Below, piece by piece: positions 5,775 through 11,064 of a stretch of 11,064 bases of DNA. Position 1 is the stretch's first letter, and each line of letters begins with the position of its first letter. The notes under the pieces were generated by a model, which was not told the origin of the DNA, did not search any database, and saw only the letters and a program-made list of their open reading frames with translations. The DNA comes from an uncultured Clostridia bacterium (GTDB lineage: Bacteria > Bacillota > Clostridia > Oscillospirales > Acutalibacteraceae): assembly GCA_946006915.1 (NCBI GenBank), contig CAMFZK010000026.1:1-11064 (forward strand), given 5' to 3'. The translations under genes and the position numbers were made by a program.

Positions 5775-6428
5775 ATGAATGAAAGAGTCACAAAAACAAT
5801 AAATAGTTTAAATAAAAACAATATAAACGCCTTTTACTGTGAAACCAAGGCAGAGGTAGTTAAAAGCATTGAAGGTCTGCTTAAAGACGGTGCGGTTATC
5901 AGTTCCGGCGGTTCGGTTTCCTTGCAGGAAAGCGGTGTGTGGGATTTAATTAACAAACCTTGCTATAATTATTTGGACCGCAATAAAGAGGGGATAACGC
6001 CAGAGGAAAAAACCGAAATTTTTAAAAGTGTAATAGGAATAGATTATTACTTTTGCTCTGCTAATGCCGTAACCGAGGACGGGGAGTTGCTTAATGTGGA
6101 CGGCTTTGCAAACCGCATTTCGGCTATTGCGTTCGGACCTAAAAAGGTTATTATGGTTGTAGGTGTAAATAAAATAGTAAAAGATTTGGACGAGGCATTT
6201 TTGCGTGTCAAAAAGATTGCCGCACCAAAAAACTGTGTGCGTTTGGGACTGAACAACCCTTGCGTCAAGTTAGGACACTGTGTTTCGCTTTTAAACAACG
6301 ATAAGCCAAAATTTATCGACGGTTGCAGGTGTGACACCAGAATATGCCGTAATTACCTTATTTCAGCATTGCAAAAGGATAAAGAAAGAATGACAGTAAT
6401 ACTTTGTGGCGAAGAATTAGGATATTAA
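5775..6428 (+). CDS. LUD-domain protein (LutC/YkgG-like)
   Basis: The 217-aa protein belongs to the LUD (DUF162) family, whose best-known members, LutB and LutC, act in L-lactate oxidation. Family features are the GGSVSLQESG loop (45-54), the ANAVTEDGELLNVDGFANRI core (96-115), FGPKKVIMVVGVNKIV (120-135) and the GEELGY C terminus. It carries five C-terminal cysteines (163, 169, 184, 186, 191) ending in a C-C-TRIC arrangement; many stand-alone LUD proteins have a tighter Cys cluster, and here about 14 residues separate Cys169 from Cys184. No lutA/lutB partners are nearby, so lactate use cannot be claimed; the substrate is unknown. A GTG at 5745 in the same frame overlaps the -10 element, which favours ATG 5775 (AGGGAAG upstream). 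Confidence 0.85.
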   Translation: MNERVTKTINSLNKNNINAFYCETKAEVVKSIEGLLKDGAVISSGGSVSLQESGVWDLINKPCYNYLDRNKEGITPEEKTEIFKSVIGIDYYFCSANAVTEDGELLNVDGFANRISAIAFGPKKVIMVVGVNKIVKDLDEAFLRVKKIAAPKNCVRLGLNNPCVKLGHCVSLLNNDKPKFIDGCRCDTRICRNYLISALQKDKERMTVILCGEELGY

Positions 6429-6440
6429 ATTTAATTGACT

Positions 6441-6475
6441 TATAACGGGCGAAGTTTTTCGCCTGTTATATTTTT
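6441..6475 (+). terminator. Rho-independent terminator of the LUD-domain gene
   Basis: TATAACGGGCGAA (6441-6453) pairs with TTCGCCTGTTATA (6458-6470) around a GTTT loop, a 13-bp stem with one G-U pair. A short T-run (6471-6475) follows, 12 nt after the stop codon. Confidence 0.9.
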
Positions 6476-6490
6476 GCGGTATAAAGCCAT

Positions 6491-6516
6491 AAATTGACCT
6501 TACAGTAGGTTAATTT
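6491..6516. repeat. Unassigned inverted repeat between convergent terminators
   Basis: AAATTGACCT (6491-6500) and AGGTTAATTT (6507-6516) form a 10-bp stem with one G-U pair around TACAGT. It sits between the two convergent terminators, in a 188-nt gene-free gap (6429-6616) that otherwise holds only those terminators. It could be a weak back-up terminator; no T-run supports this strongly. Confidence 0.35.
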
Positions 6517-6547
6517 GTTTTCGATAAATAAGATCATTATTAAATAC

Positions 6548-6587
6548 AAAAAACACGTTGAAAGCGAAATAAGCGCTTTCAACGTGT
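6548..6587 (-). terminator. Rho-independent terminator of the UgpC-type ATPase gene
   Basis: ACACGTTGAAAGCG (6553-6566) pairs perfectly with CGCTTTCAACGTGT (6574-6587) around a 7-nt loop. Read on the minus strand, the 14-bp stem is followed by TTTTTT (6553-6548 complement). It lies 29 nt after the stop codon of the minus-strand ATPase gene. Confidence 0.92.
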
Positions 6588-6616
6588 CATAGTTTTTAAT
6601 TAACTCACCCTTTTTA

Positions 6617-7759
6617 TCAGTTAGTAACTGTAAGTTCGGTGTCTTTATCGAAGATGTGAATCTTGTTGGGTTCAAGAGCGATTTGAATTTTATCGCCGGG
6701 ACGTGCTGTATTTGTAGGAGCAACACGTGCGTTGATTTGTTGACCCTCGCAGTTCATATAGAGGTAGGTTTCAGCACCCATAAGTTCGGTAACTTCTACG
6801 TTTGCCTCAACAATACCGTCTTTGAATTTTTCAATAAGGTCTTCTTCGTTATGCACATCTTCGGGACGGATACCCATAATAACTTCCTTGTCGATATAAG
6901 GAACAAGACAGTCGTTCTTGTTTTTGTCAGCCGGAAGTTTAATTTTGTATTTAACACCTGCACGTGTTTTGGTATCTTCAGAACCGAATTCTACAAAGAA
7001 GTCGTTACCTTCTTTAAGGATTTTGGATTCGATAAAGTTCATTTGAGGAGAACCGATAAATCCGGCAACAAAGAGGTTGCAAGGACGGAGATAAAGGTTT
7101 TGAGGAGTATCAACCTGTTGAACAAGACCGCTCTTCATAACTACGATACGGGTACCCATTGTCATAGCTTCGGTTTGGTCGTGGGTTACGTAAATAAAGG
7201 TTGTACCAAGACGTTGGTGAAGTTTAGAAATTTCGGTACGCATTTGTGCACGAAGTTTAGCGTCCAAGTTGGAAAGAGGTTCGTCAAGCAAGAATACTTT
7301 CGGCTCACGAACGATTGCACGACCCAAAGCAACACGTTGACGCTGACCGCCGGACAATGCCTTCGGTTTACGTTCAAGAAGGTGTTCAATATCAAGAATA
7401 CGGGCTGCTTCTTCAACACGGCGACGGATTTCATCCTTAGGTGTTTTGCGAAGTTTAAGACCGAAAGCCATATTATCAAACACTGTCATATGAGGATAAA
7501 GTGCATAGTTTTGGAAAACCATTGCAATATCACGGTCTTTAGGAGCAACGTCATTTACAAGACGGTCGCCGATGTAAATTTCACCGTCGGAAATTTCTTC
7601 AAGACCTGCTACCATTCTCAATGTGGTAGATTTACCGCAACCTGAAGGACCAACGAGAATAATAAATTCCTTGTCCTTAATTTCAAGGTTGAAGTCTGTA
7701 ACGGCTGTTACACCGCCGGGATATCTTTTGTAAACATTGCGTAGTGATAAACTTGCCAT
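6617..7759 (-). CDS. UgpC/MsmK-type sugar ABC transporter ATP-binding protein
   Basis: This 380-aa protein is the cytoplasmic ATPase of a CUT1-type carbohydrate importer. Visible motifs are Walker A GPSGCGKST (37-45), Q-loop Gln83, signature LSGGQ (135-139), Walker B VFLLDE (155-160), D-loop SNLDA and the switch His193 (VTHDQTEAM). Residues from about 240 form the C-terminal OB/TOBE regulatory domain typical of MalK, UgpC and MsmK, ending in FDKD. No permease or solute-binding gene is adjacent, so it may be a shared ATPase energising several sugar importers, as MsmK does in streptococci; this is inference. The start is ATG at 7759, with GGAGG (7767-7771) 7 nt upstream; a longer frame to 7786 is rejected. 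It has its own promoter and terminator. Confidence 0.93.
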   Translation of the reverse strand: MASLSLRNVYKRYPGGVTAVTDFNLEIKDKEFIILVGPSGCGKSTTLRMVAGLEEISDGEIYIGDRLVNDVAPKDRDIAMVFQNYALYPHMTVFDNMAFGLKLRKTPKDEIRRRVEEAARILDIEHLLERKPKALSGGQRQRVALGRAIVREPKVFLLDEPLSNLDAKLRAQMRTEISKLHQRLGTTFIYVTHDQTEAMTMGTRIVVMKSGLVQQVDTPQNLYLRPCNLFVAGFIGSPQMNFIESKILKEGNDFFVEFGSEDTKTRAGVKYKIKLPADKNKNDCLVPYIDKEVIMGIRPEDVHNEEDLIEKFKDGIVEANVEVTELMGAETYLYMNCEGQQINARVAPTNTARPGDKIQIALEPNKIHIFDKDTELTVTN

Positions 7760-7801
7760 TTTGCAGCCTCCTATTGCTGAAAACATTATTTAACAGTTGT
7801 T

Positions 7802-7810
7802 ATTATAACA
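7802..7810 (-). promoter_or_regulatory. Extended -10 promoter of the UgpC-type ATPase gene
   Basis: On the minus strand TGTTATAAT contains a perfect TATAAT (7807-7802) with the extended TG. At 17 nt upstream only a poor -35 (TAGCAA) is present, so activity may rest on the extended -10 or on an activator. The would-be -35 region is rich in GCAA/TTGC half-sites (7819-7835). Confidence 0.6.
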
Positions 7811-7886
7811 AATTTGGAGCAAAATTGCTATGCAAATAATACCCAATATTGCGAATAACCTTTTGTTGAAATTTGCTATATTTGTG

Positions 7887-8597
7887 TTAATCCCGGCAAA
7901 AAACTGCCTTTATTTCCCAAGTTTCAAGTTCACGGCATCCGCCGGGTTTCAAATCATCAGTCAAATGGAGTGTGCCGAAAGCCACTCTTGAAAGCTCATT
8001 AACGCCAAGACCTACCGTGCCGAACATACGCTTGATTTGGTGGTATTTACCCTCGCTTATTTTAATTTCCGCTTTGTTGCCGTAAAGCGGCTTTAAATAC
8101 GCTTTTTTACAAACCGTACCGTCTGCCAACACAACGCCGTTTGCAAAAATATCCACCATTTGCTCGGTAACTTCGCCGTCAAGTTCTGCTACATAGGTTT
8201 TTAAAATATCCTTTTTAGGGGAGATTGCGTTGTGTGCAAACTCGCCGTCGTCGGTTATAATTAAAAGTCCCGTTGTGTCTTTATCAAGCCGACCGACGGG
8301 GAAAAGATTGTTGCGTTTAAGTCGCCCCGGTACTAAATCCACAACAGTTTGTTTTTTCTTGTCACTTGAAGCCGAAAGCACCCCTTTGGGTTTGTTCATT
8401 AAAATGTAAATATGCTCTTTATAATTAAGGGTTTTACCGCCGTAGACGATTTGCGAATTTACGGATATTTGTGCTGCGGGGTCTTTAATAACCTGTCCGT
8501 CCACAACGCCTTTGCCTTTTCTAATTCCCGTTCGTGCGTCCTTGCGTGAAATATTAAACTGCGATGCTATTATTTTATCAAATCTTTGTTCGGTCAT
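7887..8597 (-). CDS. RsuA-family rRNA pseudouridine synthase
   Basis: The protein (236 aa) converts uridine to pseudouridine in rRNA; the RsuA/RluB/RluE/RluF family acts on 16S or 23S sites. An N-terminal S4 RNA-binding domain (about 2-48: RFDKIIASQFNISRKDAR) is followed by the catalytic domain with MNKPKGVL (67-74) and GRLDKDTTGLL (102-112), where Asp105 is the expected nucleophile. KYHQIKRMF is the conserved C-terminal motif. The short linker and single S4 domain favour the RsuA (16S U516) branch over RluB, but the target site cannot be settled here. The ATG overlaps the upstream stop (ATGA at 8594-8597), with AAGG as a weak ribosome binding site, so translation is probably coupled. No clear terminator was seen after its stop. 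Confidence 0.92.
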   Translation of the reverse strand: MTEQRFDKIIASQFNISRKDARTGIRKGKGVVDGQVIKDPAAQISVNSQIVYGGKTLNYKEHIYILMNKPKGVLSASSDKKKQTVVDLVPGRLKRNNLFPVGRLDKDTTGLLIITDDGEFAHNAISPKKDILKTYVAELDGEVTEQMVDIFANGVVLADGTVCKKAYLKPLYGNKAEIKISEGKYHQIKRMFGTVGLGVNELSRVAFGTLHLTDDLKPGGCRELETWEIKAVFCRD

Positions 8598-9022
8598 TTG
8601 TTTTTACCTTTAAGTCCTGTTATTCTTTCGTCAAATTCGTTCCCGGATATATCACCGCCTACAATTTTGTCATTGCAAACAATTAAATGAGCGACAGTTT
8701 CGTTTTCCAAAGAATAGGTATATACTTGTGCGGATTTACCTTTATATTTTTCGAGGTTAAAACCGCTTTCTATTTGTAAATTGTTATAGTTTTTATAAAC
8801 TTCGCTGAAATTTTCGGGTATTGTGATATTTTTTACTTCGGTGGGAGTTTCATTTACTGCAAGTCCCAAACTTTTCAAAAATTCCACCCTTTTTGCGTTG
8901 GTAGAACCCACAAACCCGTCTTGTTTTGCAGTGAAAAACTGACCTATTAAAATTAGTCCGATTATCACCGCCGCCAAAATTACTGCCAAATTCTTTTTGG
9001 AAATAACAAAATAAAGTTTCAT
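8594..9022 (-). CDS. DUF4830-like membrane-anchored protein
   Basis: The 142-aa protein has a basic N terminus (SKK) and one hydrophobic segment (about 11-30), which is probably a signal anchor or uncleaved signal, leaving the remainder outside the cell. The C-terminal half (NFSEVYKNYNNLQIESGF, LEKYKGKSAQVYTY, then VCNDKIVGGDISGNEFD) resembles DUF4830, a small family of unknown function in Clostridia; this is from memory of the family pattern. A start four codons upstream would be TTG at 9034; I prefer the ATG at 9022 with GGTGA just ahead. It is co-transcribed with ispF above and overlaps rsuA below, but nothing in it suggests an isoprenoid or RNA role. Confidence 0.7.
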   Translation of the reverse strand: MKLYFVISKKNLAVILAAVIIGLILIGQFFTAKQDGFVGSTNAKRVEFLKSLGLAVNETPTEVKNITIPENFSEVYKNYNNLQIESGFNLEKYKGKSAQVYTYSLENETVAHLIVCNDKIVGGDISGNEFDERITGLKGKNK

Positions 9023-9063
9023 ACTTATCACCAATAAAAAGTATGATAACCCGTCCTATTTTA

Positions 9064-9531
9064 TTACTCAATAATACATACTGCGTGGGCAGAAATACCC
9101 TCAAGCGAACCTGTAAACCCGAGTCCCTCTTCGGTTGTGGCTTTAACATTTATATTTTTAATATCGGTCTTACAATCCTTTGCAATATTTTCCGCCATTT
9201 GCGAAATATAGGGAGCCATTTTCGGCTTTTGGGCAATAACCGTGGCATCAATATTGCCGACTTTATAACCCTTTTCTTCCAAAAGTTGCACCGTTTTACG
9301 CAGTAAAATACGGCTGTCAATATTTAAAAATGAGTTGTCATTATCAGGGAAATGCCTGCCTATATCCCCAAGTGCCGCCGCACCTAACAAAGCATCACAA
9401 ATTGCGTGAAGTAAAACATCGGCATCCGAATGACCGAGCAACCCTTTTTCAAAGGGAATTTCTACACCGCCGATTATACATTTGCGGTTTTCGGCAAATT
9501 TGTGGACATCATAACCGTGACCTATTCGCAT
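9064..9531 (-). CDS. ispF: 2-C-methyl-D-erythritol 2,4-cyclodiphosphate synthase (IspF)
   Basis: IspF cyclises CDP-methylerythritol 2-phosphate to MEcPP with release of CMP in the MEP isoprenoid pathway; it is a metal-dependent homotrimer. The 155-aa sequence starts MRIGHGYDVHKF with the metal ligands Asp8 and His10, and has LGHSDADVLLHA with His42, the third ligand. Also seen are GDIGRHFPD (55-63) and the C-terminal KATTEEGLGFTGSLEGI segment. The ATG follows the ispD stop after 1 nt, with AAGGAGG (9538-9544) inside the ispD 3' end, so the two are translationally linked. IspD and IspF adjacency is very common. Confidence 0.97.
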   Translation of the reverse strand: MRIGHGYDVHKFAENRKCIIGGVEIPFEKGLLGHSDADVLLHAICDALLGAAALGDIGRHFPDNDNSFLNIDSRILLRKTVQLLEEKGYKVGNIDATVIAQKPKMAPYISQMAENIAKDCKTDIKNINVKATTEEGLGFTGSLEGISAHAVCIIE

Positions 9532-9532
9532 T

Positions 9533-10261
9533 TTAATCCTCCTTACTTAAAAAGGCGTTGGCGGAAATCATATCTTCTTCGGTTGTAATTTTAATGTTTT
9601 TGTAACTGCCCTCAACCGTGAAAACATCATATCCTGCCGCTTCCATTATGGAAGTATCGTCGGTAAAATCGGCTACATTAACACTTTTAACCGCCTCTAA
9701 ATATTTTGCCTTTTCTACTCCCTGGGGAGTTTGAACCGCAACCAAAGAGTCACGTTTTAAAGTTTTTATAACTTTACCGTCCTTATCAATTTCCTTAACA
9801 GTGTCCTTAACCTTTACGGCACAGGTCACCGCCGAGTGTGTTTTAAGAGCGGAAACGACGGAATTTATAATTCTTTCATCTGCAAAAGGTCTTGCTCCGT
9901 CATGTATTAAAACCGATTTGTCGGTATCTTTAAGACGTGCAAAACCGTTTAAAACCGATTCCTGACGTGAATTTCCGCCGCACACAATATCCGATATTTT
10001 GGTAATCATATATTTATGCGTTAGCATTTGAATTTCAAACAAATCGGTATCTTTTACAACCAAAATAATGTTTGAAATATCCTTACTGTTTTCAAAGTTA
10101 CGCAAGGTTCTTATAATAACGGGGATTCCGCCCAAAAGTGCCAACTGTTTGTTAGTGCCTTTCATTCGGGTAGAATTGCCTGCCGCTACCACAATTACGG
10201 GTATTCCCGAATTTTCATTTTCGCAAATTTCATATTCAAGTTTTAATTCCGTTTTATTCAT
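9533..10261 (-). CDS. ispD: 2-C-methyl-D-erythritol 4-phosphate cytidylyltransferase (IspD)
   Basis: IspD transfers CMP from CTP to methylerythritol 4-phosphate, giving CDP-ME, two steps before IspF in the MEP pathway. The nucleotide-binding start VIVVAAGNSTRMKGTNKQL (22-40) is followed by LIHDGARPF (118-126), VKDTVKEI, VQTPQG (176-181), FTDDTSIMEAAG (199-210) and IKITTEEDM (223-231). The 242-aa length suits the family, with about 10 residues more than usual before the first beta strand. A longer frame runs to 10345 but would cross the hairpin at 10281-10307; the ATG at 10261 with AAGG (10267-10270) is preferred. It uses an N-S-T in place of the usual G-x-G-x-R in the loop, a mild variation. 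Confidence 0.95.
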   Translation of the reverse strand: MNKTELKLEYEICENENSGIPVIVVAAGNSTRMKGTNKQLALLGGIPVIIRTLRNFENSKDISNIILVVKDTDLFEIQMLTHKYMITKISDIVCGGNSRQESVLNGFARLKDTDKSVLIHDGARPFADERIINSVVSALKTHSAVTCAVKVKDTVKEIDKDGKVIKTLKRDSLVAVQTPQGVEKAKYLEAVKSVNVADFTDDTSIMEAAGYDVFTVEGSYKNIKITTEEDMISANAFLSKED

Positions 10262-10280
10262 AACTACCTTCAAATATTCA

Positions 10281-10307
10281 AAATGCCGCACATAAGGTGC
10301 GGCATTT
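10281..10307 (-). terminator. Hairpin between the CD1247-like gene and ispD
   Basis: AAATGCCGCAC (10281-10291) pairs perfectly with GTGCGGCATTT (10297-10307) around a 5-nt loop. On the minus strand it lies 17 nt after the stop of the CD1247-like gene. Only a short T tail (TTTT, including the stem base) follows on that strand, so termination may be partial, letting some transcript continue into ispD, for which no separate promoter was seen. Confidence 0.6.
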
Positions 10308-10323
10308 AAAGATTTTTTAAAAA

Positions 10324-10767
10324 TTATTCTTCGGTTTCTTCGCAACCGCAGTCACAGTCACAATCACAGTCGCAACCGTCAAAATCAAATTCAAGATTTG
10401 TTCCGCAGTTGGGACAAACCATACCTTCTTCTTCCAACATATCAGCATCAAGATAAATAATATCGTTGCAAGCGGGACATTCGATTTCGTAAACTTCGTC
10501 GTCTTCGCAGTCACAGTCACAGTCGCAGTCACAATCGTCTTCATCATCTTCGTAAATAATGTCTTCCAAAGAAGCCAAGTCTTCATCAACTGCATCAATT
10601 TGTTCTAAAAGTTCGTCGCAACCGTCTTCAATGTCACAAATTTCTTCGGTAATATCACCGAGTAAATCAATAATAGCGGTAAGAATTTTACCTTCTTTTG
10701 TGCTTTCGTCAAGCGAAAGACCTTCTGCCAAACCTTTTATATAAGCAACTTTTTCACAAATATCCAT
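10324..10767 (-). CDS. CD1247-like acidic zinc-ribbon protein with Cys-Asp repeats
   Basis: The 147-aa protein resembles the clostridial CD1247 N-terminal domain family: a helical N terminus (VAYIKGLAEGLSLDESTKEGKIL, 7-29), then an acidic coiled region (about 30-75) rich in Asp/Glu. A zinc ribbon follows with CPAC (97-100) and CPNC (118-121). Function of the family is unknown. What is unusual are two Cys-Asp tracts, with five Cys at residues 79-87 and six at 132-142, flanking the ribbon; together the protein has 18 Cys. The tracts correspond to tandem 6-bp DNA repeats (about 10507-10533 and 10342-10374). Typical family members have plain acidic linkers here, as far as I recall. The gene follows efp after 21 nt with GGAGG (10777-10781), an order common in Clostridia. 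Metal chelation is a plausible but untested role for the tracts. Confidence 0.75.
   Translation of the reverse strand: MDICEKVAYIKGLAEGLSLDESTKEGKILTAIIDLLGDITEEICDIEDGCDELLEQIDAVDEDLASLEDIIYEDDEDDCDCDCDCDCEDDEVYEIECPACNDIIYLDADMLEEEGMVCPNCGTNLEFDFDGCDCDCDCDCGCEETEE
10342..10374 (-). repeat. Cys-Asp codon repeat, C-terminal tract
   Basis: Repeated TGYGAY codon pairs encode Cys at residues 132, 134, 136, 138, 140 and 142, alternating with Asp and one Gly. The third-position changes (TGT/TGC, GAC/GAT) show it is not a perfect recent duplication. Confidence 0.85.
10507..10533 (-). repeat. Cys-Asp codon repeat, internal tract
   Basis: Repeated TGT/TGC and GAC codons encode Cys at residues 79, 81, 83, 85 and 87, alternating with Asp. 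It is the second copy of the same motif in this gene, placed just before the zinc ribbon. Confidence 0.85.
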
Positions 10768-10788
10768 TATAAAATACCTCCGTTAAAA

Positions 10789-11064
10789 TTATGCACGTTC
10801 CATATATTCGCCTGTGCGAGTATCAATACGAACCATATCGCCTTCGTTAATGAAAAGCGGTACGCGGATTTCTGCGCCTGTTTCAACAGTTGCGGGTTTT
10901 GTGGCATTGGTAGCGGTGTTACCTGCAAAACCGGGGTCGGTTTGGGTTATCTGCAATTCAACGAATGTGGGCGGTTCAATGCCGAAAACGTTGCCTTTGT
11001 AAGACAAGATTTTGCAAACCATATTTTCTTTTACAAACTTAAAGTTATCGCCCAAGTCGCTTGC
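10789..11064 (-). CDS. efp: Elongation factor P, C-terminal part (cut by window edge)
   Basis: EF-P enters the ribosomal E site and relieves stalling at polyproline. The 91 residues present correspond to roughly the second half of a normal ~186-aa EF-P: the end of the first OB domain (SDLGDNFKFVKENMVCKILSYKG), the central OB domain (PPTFVELQITQTDPGF, TATNATKPATVETGAEIRVPLFINEGD) and the invariant ending RIDTRTGEYMERA. The N-terminal KOW domain with the modified-residue loop lies beyond 11064. The apparent TTG start at 11055 is not real, since the frame continues to the edge. It is probably the first or an early gene of the operon that continues into the CD1247-like gene. Confidence 0.96.
   Translation of the reverse strand, partial: ASDLGDNFKFVKENMVCKILSYKGNVFGIEPPTFVELQITQTDPGFAGNTATNATKPATVETGAEIRVPLFINEGDMVRIDTRTGEYMERA

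Noticed and set aside
6572..6585. A near match to a CcpA cre site next to the sugar ATPase gene
   Set aside because: The GCGCTTTCA-like core is simply the right arm of the perfect 14-bp terminator stem, and it lies downstream of the gene rather than at a promoter.
6656..7645. A 329-codon open frame on the plus strand opposite the ATPase gene
   Set aside because: It is antisense to a gene with complete ABC-ATPase motifs, has a Phe/Asn/Thr/Cys-rich composition typical of shadow translation, and has no ribosome binding site or known domain.
10317..10598. A 93-codon minus-strand frame rich in Thr/Val inside the CD1247-like gene
   Set aside because: It is an alternate-frame reading of the Cys-Asp repeats (repeat-generated TVTVTV-type peptide).

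Overview
This window looks like core chromosome of an AT-leaning Gram-positive anaerobe of the class Clostridia, probably an uncultured gut- or rumen-type lineage near Oscillospiraceae/Ruminococcaceae. That placement is inference. It rests on strong GGAGG ribosome binding sites throughout, a clostridial CD1247-type acidic protein next to efp, a DUF4830-type protein, a stand-alone UgpC/MsmK-type sugar ATPase, and a WalJ (YycJ)-rlmH pair. No mobile element, CRISPR array, tRNA or rRNA was seen.

Layout, plus strand (1-6475). murA (cell wall precursor synthesis) has its own promoter and a strong terminator. Next come walJ and rlmH, which overlap by ATGA. A promoter superimposed on the rlmH terminator then appears to drive a translation/secretion operon: rpmG (49 aa, bL33), a greatly extended secE, nusG, rplK and rplA. 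The operon has a long structured 5' leader, and similar hairpin motifs precede rplK and rplA that look like L1 autoregulatory sites. It ends at a terminator right after rplA, so the usual rplJ-rplL-rpoBC continuation is missing here. A monocistronic LUD-domain gene follows and ends at a convergent pair of terminators.

Layout, minus strand (11064 down to 6545). The operon enters from the right with the C-terminal half of efp, then a CD1247-like gene carrying two Cys-Asp repeat tracts, then after a hairpin ispD, ispF, a DUF4830-like membrane-anchored protein and an RsuA-family pseudouridine synthase. ispD/ispF make MEP-pathway isoprenoid precursors. ispD/ispF are 1 nt apart and DUF4830/rsuA overlap by ATGA. 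An orphan UgpC/MsmK-type ATPase follows with its own promoter and a 14-bp-stem terminator.

Most of the window is ordinary housekeeping. The points worth a second look are (1) SecE with about 155 extra N-terminal residues holding four predicted membrane segments, (2) the Cys-Asp repeats in the CD1247-like protein, (3) the long hairpin leader of the rpmG-secE-nusG operon and the promoter embedded in a terminator, and (4) paired L1-type leader motifs. No wholly new multi-gene system was recognised.
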